DNA from: Lactarius indigo
Lineage: Eukaryota > Basidiomycota > Agaricomycetes > Russulales > Russulaceae
Direction of reading: 5' to 3'
NCBI GenBank assembly: GCA_025766275.1
Contig: JAFKAC010000013.1
Coordinates: 558,001 to 622,000, forward strand
Length of the DNA stretch: 64,000 nt
Shown piece after piece: positions 12,277 through 23,499 of this stretch. Within the stretch, counting starts at the first letter, position 1; each line of letters begins with the position of its first letter. The notes beneath the pieces are model-generated. The model did no database searches, was not told the origin of the DNA, and saw nothing but the letters and a program-made list of their open reading frames with translations. A program made the position numbers and the translations under genes.

Positions 12277-14105
12277 ATGAGAATACTCAGTCGAGATTCG
12301 ACGACCAAATTTCTGCTGGCCGCGGTCCTCTTCCTCGCCCCGTCCCCTGTCAAGAGCGGATCCTCCGAGTCCGACTTGGTGCGCCTTTGTAATTCCTGCA
12401 CGTTATGCGACTTTCTCAATGCCCCGGTCGGTGCAGGAAATAAGGCAGTCACTTGGCTCTGCCCACGACACAATATGCAGTGGTGTGTGTGCTTTTTTTT
12501 TTTTTTTCCATTCCTCGAACAGGGGCTGAATGGGCTATGATATGTGATGTGTATCGAGTGTAGCGTAGACGGCGGTACAGCGCGATATACGTAGGTCCTA
12601 TTCTCGCGCGCCCGCCGGACTTTTCATTGACTCATACGATAGACATCCTGCGCACGACGAGTAACTAGAAGCTGGGCTGGATGGCCATGTACGTGCTTAG
12701 ACATCCGACCTCTCTCTCCGGAGCGCTGACGTCCACGCTAGCAGCTTCGGGTGTAACATGGGCGATAGCCCCATGGTCGTCATGTGGCCTCCGCACGGCG
12801 CGGACGGCGAGTATAGCTCGGTGGCGCTCTCGCAGCGCAAGGCGCCGTACGAGGTCATGCCGACGCCGGATCCGCACCCTCCGTTCGTTGCCAAGCTCTC
12901 GCTCACCGATACCTACGTGCGTGCTCCCCTCATATCGTTTCAGTTTCTCCTTTCGAAGGAGTCATTCTGTAAGGTCACCGTGGAGAACCCCCAAATAGCT
13001 TTCACACGGAACGTAAGTACTGTACATATATACTCGCGGCTTTTTTGCTTGACGTTTCGTGGTAGGCCCCGCCGGACGGGATGCAGAATATCATTTGGGC
13101 GTTCAGCCGCATGCCCCCGGGATCGGATGACCCGGATGCTCCTATCTCGATACACCACAAGGTCGGACGCGGCAAGCTCAACCTCACGCGCATACCCCCC
13201 ATCCCCGCCGAGCCACCAGAACCACTCCCCCCTCCTCCTCCCCCAGTCCATCCCGGACATTCACACACCCATCCGGAAGACGAAGATAACCACGACGACG
13301 ACGACGACGAGAAGGCCGAAGATGAGGGTGAAAACCACGACGACGACCGACAGGCAGGGTGGTTCTGCGAGCTTGGCGCACGGCGCGCTCTGTACTGCGG
13401 GGTTCTTGCTCGTGTTGCCGTTTGGTGCGCTCGTGGCTCGATATGCGAAAGCGACGGGAAGTCCTAGGGCGTTCTTTCTGCACCGCCTCCTACAATTCGG
13501 CGTCGGTTCGTCCCTCCTCCCATCCCCCAGTCGTGACTTACTTCAATTGCGCGTTATTTAGCCGGCGCGTCCATCGTGGGAGGCACGCTCGCGTATCTGT
13601 TCATGGATGACCATAGCTCGGGCATGGCACAGAATGTGAAATTGTGATGTCGCCTGACTTCCCCGTACTGACAACTGATCCTTCTCCAGGTGGGAGGTGC
13701 CGGCCTTGTACTTCTGTACGTCGTGCAATGCGCGAATTGGGAGCTGGGTCCACCGCATCCCAGCGGAGAGCCGCACCAGCGCGCACGGTGCGTTGCTGGC
13801 AGGCCTGGGCGCCACGATCGTCCTGCTCGCGTTTGTCGAGACGTGGCTCGGGCTCATCTCGGCTGGCCGGTCCACGCTCGTATGGTCCGCGTTGTTATTC
13901 GTGAGTCTGATTTTGCATCTACTTCGAGAAAAAAAACAGAGAGCTGACGGCCGCTTAGGTCGTCCCTTCGCTGTACGTCGTAGGCGCGATGACGGTGCAG
14001 CGACGATTTGGATCTGTGAAGGAGGACGCGAAGGGAGAGTACGTGGCGTTGGACACGCGTCCTCCTTCGAACGACGAACTCGAGGACGGAGACGAGAAAT
14101 TATAG
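12277..14105 (+). pseudogene. Type-b DOMON/cytochrome b561 gene, broken (unit A)
   Basis: Start ATG 12277 gives a signal peptide (MRILSRDSTTKFLLAAVLF). DOMON exons follow: LGWMAM near 12674, NMGDSPMVVMWPP near 12757 with the candidate axial Met, and SIHHKVGRGKLNLTR near 13150 with the candidate axial His pair. The linker is Pro-rich, then His/Asp/Glu-rich (HPGHSHTHPEDE, Asp run). b561 helices follow: the HGAL-like stretch, YLFMDDH...AHK (near 13600), QRRA/HGALLAGLGAT (near 13780) and ETWLGL. The stop is TAG 14103-14105. Lesions: a frameshift at about 13350 just before the first b561 helix, and the acceptor before exon 3 is GATAT instead of GATAG. It is the only type-b copy with an ATG at this start. 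Family role: trans-plasma-membrane electron transfer or extracellular redox. Confidence 0.7.
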
Positions 14106-14434
14106 AATAGCTTAATTATGTTATGTATTGGCCCCGTTGGCCGCTTCTTGTTCTTTTCTTGTCCCTGCGGTGTATAATTGTGATGTCTGCGATTGACTTG
14201 GCGGGTTGTAATGTCGACAGTAAGAAGAGTACTGTCATGTATGACCCATTCCGAGTTTTTACTGTAATCCGAACCCCGGGCCATTTATTTATGTCGTGTC
14301 TACTGACGGATGAAACCTGTCCAAAGCGTGAGATAATCCGGGCATATGTGATCACGGCATGGTTACCTACTTGCAGCTACTCTCCGACCCAAAGTATCTC
14401 CTTCTGTCTTTCTACACCCCATAATTCCTCCAAA
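14106..14434. other. Intergenic, DOMON/b561 to USE1-like relic, unit B
   Basis: Copy of 202-526. No gene is seen. It holds the same GGCC...GGCC palindrome after the stop. Confidence 0.5.
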
Positions 14435-15395
14435 ATGTCAGTCGGAGAACAGGTCGTCCGCCACCGGGTTAACCTGCTCCGCCTTGTGCGGTGTCTCGAC
14501 AAATCCGTCTATGAGGCTGGCTGGGGTACGGGGCGCAACTGGACGCAATGGCTCAAATCCCGAGAGGGTGCTACAGGTGCATCCGTTGTTCAGTGAGGTC
14601 CCCAAGGAGACTCAACGTATTTCTTATAGCAAGTGAAGCACGCCTGAAAATTGCTGGGAAACGCCGAACTCGACAATGAGATTCAGCGTGAGTGCTTCTT
14701 AAAACCACATTCTCGAAAAACCCAAACACAAGAGGACTTTGGCACTGACCAGCTGGATGCGCAGAAAGCTCAGGAAGCGCCTTGGCGGACATCTGTGGCC
14801 TGCTGGACAGCCCGGACGTCTCTATGCTATCCGTCAACGAGGTACGTCGCCATGTGTATGCTAAAATGCTTCTATCAATTTCCCTTTTTTTTTTAGTAGG
14901 TCGCTCCTGAGCCTTCGCTTCTCGAACCGTTCCTTTACCGTACCGCGCCCGTCCCCATCTGTCACCCGAAAATCCGATCTGCTAACGGTCCAACGCCTTG
15001 CACCACCCTCACACGTCACGTCACGTCTCCTCAGCACTGAGGATACTGGGGCCCCGCCTCCGCAGCTGTAGCTGCGGCGGACGTAGACCTACGTAGACCT
15101 TGGCTCGAATGACAACGAGTCCCGCACCTTACTTCCGCCGTATCGGACGTCGTCCACGACCGGCGCGCACAACATGGGGGGCGACACGGGGGGCGGCGCA
15201 GCTAGCGCAGACGGCACAGGCCGGACGCGGAGCGCTTCTCCGGCGTGCCGGGGAAGAGAGGGTGAGCGCGAACCTGGAGGTGATGAGGCATGATCACCGC
15301 GGGAAGGCACTCGGAACGACATGTCTAACGATATCAAGCGTCGGTCGTCGTCACGACTGTTTTTGGTCACGTTCTTTGTCATTCAGTTCACATGA
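14435..15395 (+). pseudogene. USE1-like tail-anchored SNARE relic, unit B
   Basis: This opens with MSVGEQVVRHRVNLLRLVR and SVYEAGWG before a GTACGT...CTACAG intron. A second intron, GTGAGT...GCGCAG (about 14690-14764), joins NVELDNEIQ to QSSGSALADICGLL. The anchor-coding bases end at TGA 15393-15395, but the tail exon has a further change (CACGACTG for the TCGCAATTG of unit A). The shared TGA before KLLGNVE and the shared frame loss before the anchor are present. Function is inferred only from layout: N-terminal helix, linker and C-terminal anchor. Confidence 0.4.
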
Positions 15396-15639
15396 AGGGC
15401 GATATGGGAGACAGCAGTTGGACGTCGCGATCAACCAGTTACTTTCCTAGGTTATCGAATGTGTGTGTCAGGGATTTTGTCGCTCGACCGACTCATGTTA
15501 CTTGATGGCAAAGCGTAGACAACTTGTCTGTGACTGAGTTGTCAGCGTGTACTGCCTCAATGAACTATAATCAGCTAGCACGTCACACTACAGTTGGGGT
15601 CGCATAAAGAAAATCAACGGGTTACTGTAGCGGTTCTAT

Positions 15640-18600
15640 CTAGGTGTTAATACAAGTAGTCCAATCATGCCCATGTACGAAAGTCGACAGATCGAGGCGG
15701 GTTTCGTGTTCGCCGGCAACCCAGATAGTACTCGGGCGATGAAGATTTGCCCTATGCGTTTGCGGGATCCACATGAGGAGTTCGCCTCCACTACCACATA
15801 TCCATCCCTCCTCATTGATCTTGGAATGGTCAGTGAAGTCGACGTGGCGTGTAGTTTCCGTACTTCCTGTCATAGCGTCCAACATACGAATTGTTCCATC
15901 GTGCGAGCCTGAGACGATGCGGTGGCCATCTGGCGAGAATCCCACAGACGTGACCGAATCCGTGTGACCGATAAATGGGCCGGCCACTGTCTCTCCCGTG
16001 CTGGCGTTCCACACACGTATTGTCCGATCGTAAGAGCCTGACATGATGCGGTGACCATCTGGCGAGAATGCCACAGACTCGACCGAATACGTGTGACCAG
16101 TAAATGGGCCGGCCTCTGTCTCTCCCGTGCTGGCGTTCCACACATGTATTGTTCGATCGTAAGAGCCCGACACGATGCGGTGGCCATCTGGCGAGAATCC
16201 CACAGACCCGACCCAAGACGTGTGACCAGTAAATGGGCCGGCCACTGTCTCTCCCGTGCTGGCGTTCCACACACGAATTGTCCGATCGTCCGAGCCTGAA
16301 ACGATGCGGTGGCCATCTGGCGAGAATCCCACAGACTCGACCAAATCCGTGTGACCAGTAAATGGGCCGGCCACTGTCTCTCCCGTGCTGGCGTTCCACA
16401 CACGAATTGTTCGATCGTCCGAGCCTGAAACGATGCGGTGGCCATCTGGCGAGAATGCCACAGACTCAACCGAATACGTGTGATCAGTAAATGGGCCGGC
16501 CATTGTCTCTCCCGTGCTGGCGTTCCACACACGAATTGTTCGATCGTCCGAGCCTGAAACGATGCGGTGGCCATCTGGCGAGAATGACACAGACTCGACC
16601 GAAGACGTGTGACCAGTAAATGGGCCGGCCTCTGTCTCTCCCGTGCTGGCGTTCCACACACGAATTGTTCCATCGAAAGAGCCTGAGACGATGCGGTGAC
16701 CATCTGGCGAGAATCCCACAGACTCTGACCAGAATCGTGTGATCCGGTAAATGGGCCGGCCTCTGTCTCTCCCGTGCTGGCGTTCCACACACGAATTGTT
16801 CGATCGACCGAGCCCGACACGATGCGGTGGCCATCTGGCGAGAATGCCACAGACTCGACCCAAGACGTGTGACCAGTAAATGGGCCGGCCACTGTCTCTC
16901 CCGTGCTGGCGTTCCATACACGAATTGTTCCATCGCGCGAGCCTGAGACGATGCGGTGGCCATCCGGTGAGATTGCAATGGAATAGACTTTACCCCCAAT
17001 GTTTGGGATCACCATCTCCGATGATGGCCAATGAGAAATTCGCCCACGTTCCACCCGTAATATCCGAGGAAATGAGCTGGAATAACGTGCGGAAATAGGA
17101 GATAGAGACGGCGCAAATGGTAAAGCAGAAATATAGACATGTGGAGCACTCTTTGCCATGGCCATCGCGAAATGCCGTATAAATATAGACGCATCATTGA
17201 CCAACGACCTCAATCTCTCTAGTTCCGTCTCAGAAACCTGTTTCAATCGTAGCTATTAGTTGCCCATCATCCTCATCCGATCCACAATTGTACTCACACC
17301 TTGTTCACTGACTCGACCAGAGGCTAACCACGTCTTCATAGTCGAGCACGCCGCGGAAGCAAGACCCAGATGGCTTGTCAAGCTGAGGGCCTCCAACCAA
17401 AACAGAAGTTTATTCTCGAACAAGCTTCCAAGTTTTCCAAACAGATTGCCTTCGAAACCAATATGTTCCATATGATCGTCCCAGAAACGACACGCGTACA
17501 ACAGAGCAGGTGGGATGTGTTTATCAATGCGCGAGCTGAGGTCTGTGACATCTTTGTTAGCAAGATATGATGTTTCGAGATTGCAGATGTTGAATTTGAG
17601 GTCTTTGAGCAGTAGATCGAGACAGGAATGGGCCAATTGATGGTGAGCGTCATCAAGGCCGACGCAAAAATTGCCGCTCTTCTCTTTAGTGGTGAGGAAA
17701 TCGCGGAACGATGTATGGAGGGGAATGATGGGAAGGTTTTTATCGGATGAATTGACATTACTCAATAACGAGCCTAGGCGACGGAGTAACCTAGCGACGG
17801 CATTACCGTCGGAGGCGTGGTCGGAGGCGTGTCGCAAAGTGGTCAATGAACGGATACTGAGGGGTTCAAATGAGGCAATGAGCTGTCCCACAATTGAGCG
17901 AAAAAGTAGCCGGGAGTTCTCGTGAGTAAAGTATCCTTCAAGGACTTCTTTGTACAACTCGTCCAATGGGTCTTGTCCACTGGCACGGCGATCCGCAGTG
18001 AGCTTCAAAAGGTGATTTATACAATTAATCTCGCTGAAGTCAAAGACGTCAGGGGGGTCTAAGATGTATCCACATGCGACCGCAGCCCACTGAAACGAAT
18101 CCTCTGCCATTTCTGTCAGCTTATCGCCATAGGTTTTGAACACGTCCGAAGGAAGCTCCTTCTGGACAAACGCGAAAATATCGTTATATGTCATAGCAGC
18201 CAGCTTCGTGTCATTCATGTATTTGATTTCGACGCCTCCGACGAACGCAGACTCGATGGCGTGCTCGGGTCGCGAGGTGATGAGTACACGAAAATTCGAT
18301 GGCAGTTTGGAAATGGCTCCAGCAAGAAAATTGTGTAAGCCGCTTTTACTGGTTACATCCCCGCTCTCGTCCAAGGCGTCGATTACGACAAGAATAGGAC
18401 CAACGATGTGCAGGTCCTTAAGTGGTTCCAGGATAAGCGATTCAAACAGGGTACCGTAGTCACGGGTTCCAGCTCGAAGAGAGGAGTTATCCTTCACGAC
18501 CCTTCCCAGCGCGGCTTTAAACGAAGGATAGCGGTCGGACAGATCGCGAGCAAGAGTCGTGAAGAGGTGATAAGGTTTCGATTGCTCCTTCCGTATGAAG

Positions 18601-20640
18601 ATAAACGATGACGTAAGACGATGGATTTTGTCGAAGCGATGCGCGATCTCATGCGCAATCGAAGACTTTCCCGTGCCTGCTTGCCCGAAAAGAACCAGAC
18701 AACGCTCCGAAGCAGGGTCGTTCACCCAATTGACGATGAAGTCCAAGAACGCCGTGCGTGTTCCCGTAAGACAGCCTTTGTCGGGCCTGAATCGTGAACC
18801 TATCCCGTATGGAATTTCTCCGATTTTTCTATCCAGTTCTATAACGATTGTCAGATCGATAACGTTCGAGTTATCAGAACTACGTACCGGCATCCGAGAC
18901 TTGGCTAGACACCCACTTCAGCTGGGTAGCCATCCCGTCGAGCTGACTCGAAACGATTCCCACATCATCCAGAATTTGGAGTGCGGTTATCTGCTGTGGT
19001 GATGCTAGCCTCGTCCAGGAAAGCCTTTCGGTGTTCGAGAAGGGTGGCGCGGAAGTCCTCGATTGTTTTGTCGACTTGGCTGCCTGTATTCTTCAATATT
19101 CGCTTCCCTAAAGGAAACCTCATGTTTACGTCGGCCGCTGAAATGGGCAAAGATTACGTACATAATTGCGAATCGTTTGCGTATGACCGGATAAAGTCAC
19201 AGCAATTGCAGACATGCTGTAACATGAGCGTAAGGATTTGTGCCTGCCTGGAATCACGGCCGATCGCTTTGAAACAGTCTTCCTGATTTGCGAAATCAAA
19301 TGCATCGTGCATGGCGACAAGTAAGGTTCTGATGTTGTCGTCGCGTTGAAACTGTTCTAGGAGGGTCTAGCATCCAAATAAACACTGCATGAGTATTTCA
19401 ATCCAACAGTAGCGCAGACAGATCACCTTTGGAATCGCAAATAGTAGGCCATATGCCATCTTCGCATACGGGTGAAGCTGAACACAAAATTCGGCTTGGT
19501 CAGGGATTGGCAAAAAGGACGGACGATATAACGGACTTCTGCAACCGGGCTCACAGTATCCATCACCCACTTGATCCTCCCAAGAGCACTTTCCCATTTA
19601 TTCGAGACATTGATCGTTGCTATAGCTTCGCCAGCATCATGGAGAGCACTCTCGGCAGGTGACGCTCCCAGTCGATCGGTCGCTGGCGGGATAGAGATGT
19701 TCATCTCGCTACGAAGGCGACCGGTAGGAGGTGAGAGAGTTTCAGAGCCGGTGGCAATGGTGGACCGAGTGGGATTCGTGGACGCCTGGGCCACAGAGAG
19801 CTCCTCAGCTTCTCCCGAAGGCGAGTCGTTGATTGCGGTTGGTCGGATAACGGGGGCGTCGATGGGCATGATCGGATCGGAAGTTGTGTTCGATGACACA
19901 ATGACTGTCAAGTAAAGCGTAACCGACTCTCCAGCCTGTCTATTGGTGAGGACAAAAGGTGTGTCTATCATCCGAGGTATCAGTCAGTCGAACAAGCGAG
20001 GCTAATAAGAAACGAACCGATTTTGGATTCGACAGGTATCATCTCATGGGATCCGATAAGGACATCTCGACGTGCGAATCGTTCCGCATAAAGATGTAGT
20101 ATAAGAGGTGTAGACGGCTGCAGAATACTGAACAGAATCAGCCGAAAAAAGGACTAAAAGGACTTGGATGGCTCACAATGCACCAAGACTCTCGGCCCAC
20201 CTCGCGGTCCGCCTCTTGGCCGGAACACTTGGTGTCTTCCTTTCTATTGCCTGACTGGCGACAGTAACAAAGAACTTTAGGCCAAAAAGATTCTTGAGAC
20301 GAGGAACGTTGAGTGCCCGGAGGACTGAAGAAGAAATTAAATTAAATACTATCGGAGCATCAACGGGTTAGAATTCAAGTACGTACCCGTGACTTCAACA
20401 CTGAGTTGGGATGGGCCTCCCTGCGGCTCGGCGTCTCGAGGGCTGTCCAAGGACAGTTCTTGACCGAGTATGGGAATACAGAAAAGGGGACTGATGTACC
20501 TTCTTTCTGGATTTCGCGATGGTGAGGGACCACGGCTGGGGTGGTGGATTACTATCAAGTGATCACGGGATAATATAATGGCCATCTACGCACGAATTTG
20601 AAGACATTTGCCCGTGCTCTGAATCTTGTGCGGCAGCCAT
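15640..20640 (-). pseudogene. NLR2: C2-NACHT-WD40 STAND receptor, one frameshift in the WD40 domain
   Basis: Start ATG 20640 (MAAAQDSEHGQ). C2 exons span about 20590-20030 (VRALNVPRLKNLFGLKFFV, LILHLYAERFARRDVLIGSH). The linker exon is 19971-19560, the helical exon about 19375-18890. One open exon (18893-17256 frame) holds NACHT with GQAGTGKSS (Walker A, near 18670) and VVIDALDES (Walker B, near 18370). A GTGAGT...AACAG intron near 17250 joins SEQG to VSETELERL. The WD40 exon (17246-15640) has 9 repeats of 43 residues. One disruption is obvious: an extra base near 16735-16745 shifts the frame after repeat 2. There is also a TAA in frame at the 24-base GT-AG segment (19138-19161), unless that segment is spliced. 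It may be functional if these are assembly errors. Confidence 0.75.
15850..16985 (-). repeat. 9 near-identical 129 bp WD40 repeats (NLR2)
   Basis: The repeat motif occurs at about 15913, 16041, 16170, 16300, 16429, 16559, 16688, 16818 and 16947. This is five fewer than the other NLRs, a sign of unequal exchange inside the repeat block. Confidence 0.9.
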
Positions 20641-21325
20641 ACTGGATAGGATAGTGTTTTGGAGGTCAGTGTGATGGGGGGGATAGAATGAGGGTGCGGT
20701 TCGAGCGTCTAGGTGACCACGAGCTGTCCACGCGATAACGACCTTTGAGCTCACGCTGTGGAATTCCGAATGCTCCCACAACTGTCTAGGCAAGTGTCTA
20801 GGGTGACTGTCGGTCCAGACCTTGTCTTTTTTATGCTTTTTTTCGAACTCACAAAATGTCGCGCCCTTAGTAAGGTCCTTAGTAGTGACTGTGGTCAACT
20901 TAACTGGCATTCCCCATGAATTCACGTTCAAAGTGGACCTAGAGTGAACAGCAGATGCGGTGCAAGTCGATGCGTCGGTAGCTGGCTAACTAAGTTTCAA
21001 TCGCCGCTGCTTATATAATGCAGGCACAGATCCACACTGGAAGACTAGGCGTCGACGTTGTCGACTATAACCTTGCTCGATGTTAGTAATTCCCACTTGC
21101 TAGAGGAACTTGCAGAGCAAGGTGACTTTTCACATGCTGAAGAAGCACGGCGATCCTTCAGATTTGGATTTGGCCTTCGATTTGGCACTCGTTTAACGAC
21201 GACCGGAGTCCGGACCCCTGCACCCCGTGCTTGCCAATCCCACCCACGTAAACCACGGACTAATGGGCGGGTCCATACCCACCAGCGTGCAAACGCCTCC
21301 GAACTTGCGTTCTTCAGCCGTTTCG
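20641..21325. other. Divergent intergenic region between NLR2 and DOMON/b561
   Basis: About 690 bases with no gene. It contains the short Helitron-like element at 21045-21125, which is absent at the matching place in unit A. Confidence 0.5.
21045..21125 (-). mobile_element. Short Helitron-like deletion derivative (unit B)
   Basis: An 81 bp insertion absent from unit A. On the minus strand it starts TCACCTTGCTC and ends GTCGACGCCTAG, with a GTCGAC...GTCGAC hairpin just before the CTAG end. Both ends match those of the 721 bp element at 38812-39532, and the interior is missing. Flanks on the element strand are G before and T after, as in the long copy. Confidence 0.55.
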
Positions 21326-23260
21326 ATGAGGATAACCAGTGGAAATACGACGAAACTTTTGCTAGCGCTGGCCGTCTTCCTCGCCGCCTCGCCGGTCAAG
21401 AGTAGAGCAAATCAGGTCTCCTCCAAGCTGGTGCGCCTTTTTATCCTCCTGCATACTGCACGACTTCTCGACTGCAGCCGTTTTTCAGCAAAAGAGGCAG
21501 TGGTCTGGCTCTGCCCATGATTCTCTGTGTAGTGATGTGCGCGAACAGGTTTCTTTTCCTCCAGAAATGAGGCGGTCAATTGACTACTGTATTGCTAGGT
21601 GATGTGTATCGAGTGTAACGTGGACGGTGCCATAGCGCGATGTACGTGGATTCAAAGTCGACGTGACTTTGAACAGCCGAGCTTTATTGACTTGCGCGCC
21701 CCAACAGACGTCCTGCGCAGCACGGGCGAGCTGAAGGCTGAGCTAGGATGGCCATGTACGTTATACACGCGACCACGCAACCCCTCCTATCAGCTGACGC
21801 CGACGGGCCATGCAGCGGATTTGGGCGTAACATGGCTGACAGCCCCATGGTAGTCGTGTGGCCTTCACGCGGCGCGAATGGCGACTAGCGACTCCGTAAC
21901 GCTCTCGCAGCGCAAGTCGCCTTACGAGACCATGCCAACACCAGACCCAAACCCGCCGTTTGCAGCCGAGCTCTCACTCTCCAATATATCGGTGCGTCGT
22001 TTCCCCCTTGACCATTTTTATTCTGATTTTTTTTGCGACCCCCCGTGCGTTCTGTGCAGGTCACTGGGGAGTATCCTCAGATAGCGTTCACCCGACGGGT
22101 GAGTAGAAGCCTAGCTTCGTTAGTTCTGGGCGTACTCTGGGTTTTCGTGGGAGGATTATTTGGGCCACTGACAGGATCCGATCGATACTGGCCGCAGGCC
22201 CCGAAGGACGGTATGCAGAACATCATCTGGGCCTTTCAGCCGCACGCCACCAGGGATCGGCAGACTGCGGACGCGGACACTTCAATCCATCATAGGATCG
22301 GCCGCGGTAAACTCAACCTGACGCGTACCGTGCCCGCGCCCGCTCTCGCTGAGCTGGTGTCCTCCGCGCTCCCGCCTTCCGCCCTGGCTGAGAGCTCGGG
22401 ACGGGGCTCCCCAGCCGAACACGAAGAAAGCGATGGGAAAGCGAAAGGCGAGCGCGAAAGCGAAACCTACGGCGCGAGCGAGGGCCCCAGCCGCGGCAGC
22501 TTTGCGAGCCTCATGCACGGCGCTTTCTGTATGGCGGGATTCTTACTCGTCATACCGTCTGGCGTGCTCCTGATCCAACACGCAAAGGTGACGGGCAGTC
22601 CCAGGGCGTTCCATTTACATCGTTTGCCGCAGCTTCGCCTCGGTTCGTGCTTCCCTCTCTCATCGCTCCATCTGTCATGCCTCGCTCACCTACGCTGTGC
22701 TGTACTATTTAGCCGGTGCGTTCATTGCAGGAGGCACGCTTGCCTATCTATTCATAGATAATGATACATCTGGGAGGGCAATGGCACACAAGGTGATGTG
22801 CGCGATGGTCCACCCGTACTAATGGCTTGACTTTCCTCCGAGTAGGCGGGAAGTGCCAACCTTCTGTTGTTGTACCTCGTGCGATGCACGTACGGGAGCT
22901 GGGTCTACCGTACCCCATGGCGGAGCCGCACCCGCATGCACAGGGTATTGCTGGCGGGTCTGGGCGCTACAATCGTCCTGCTCAGATTTTACCAGACGTG
23001 GCTTGGCCTCGTCTCGACCGGCCACGACACGCCCATGTGGTCGGCACTGCTAACTGTGAGTATTGTACTTACTTTGAGGAATGGGTGAAGTGCTGAGGGC
23101 CATGTTCGAATCGCTTTAGTCCGTCTTTTCCCTGTATGTTTTCGGCGTGATGGTGAAGCGGCGGTTTGGGTCTGTGCAGGTGACCGAAAAGGGAGAGGGG
23201 TTGGCGTTGGACACGCGCACTCCGAACGACGAGCTCACGGACGGCGGCAAGAAATTATAG
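21326..23260 (+). pseudogene. Type-a DOMON/cytochrome b561 gene, one clear frameshift (unit B)
   Basis: Start ATG 21326 gives a strong signal peptide (MRITSGNTTKLLLALAVFLA). The DOMON part has CIECNVDG, NMADSPMVVVWPS (near 21832; Met is a candidate axial haem ligand) and SIHHRIGRGKLNLTR (near 22290). The linker is Pro/Ser/Glu/Lys-rich and lacks the Asp run of type b. b561 helices carry MHGAFCMAGFLLVIPSGVLL, FHLHR, AHK and MHRVLLAGLGA, which supply the family's haem histidines. The stop is TAG 23258-23260. An extra G near 21888 (GACTAGCGAC, against GACTACGAC in other copies) gives a stop inside the DOMON domain. Otherwise it is close to the intact copy at 36826-38754. Confidence 0.7.
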
Positions 23261-23342
23261 ATACATTGGCCAGTTGGCTGCTTTCTTTTTATTATCTCTG
23301 TTATTGTCTGTGTGTTGTGGGATCTAGAGCGAGGTGTGACTA

Positions 23343-23350
23343 TGACGTCA
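23343..23350. promoter_or_regulatory. CRE-type palindrome upstream of API5, unit B
   Basis: Perfect TGACGTCA, about 200 bases upstream of the API5 MAAS start, conserved in all units. Confidence 0.5.
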
Positions 23351-23499
23351 GTGGTTTGAGGGATCCGAACTCGCAACCGACTCTGATCGTGTTGGTAGGT
23401 GCCAGATACAAACTCCGTCGTGCGTTCTCCTCCCTCCCCCCATTTCCTCCCGCTCACGCATACACACATACATCCCCGCCGGTGTAGCGAAAACATGCA

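Larger units (their letters stand above)
527..14434. repeat. Tandem segmental duplication, unit A
   Basis: The unit is measured from USE1-like start to the next USE1-like start (13.9 kb). Order: USE1-like relic (+), NLR1 (-), type-c DOMON/b561 (+), API5-like (+), type-b DOMON/b561 (+). The next three units repeat this order and strand, with high identity even in introns and intergenic DNA. Confidence 0.9.

Noticed and set aside
12490..12510. Poly-T tracts (also near 26050 and 42232) as transposon tails
   Set aside because: They lie in the same intron of the type-b DOMON/b561 genes before an AG acceptor and act as long polypyrimidine tracts.
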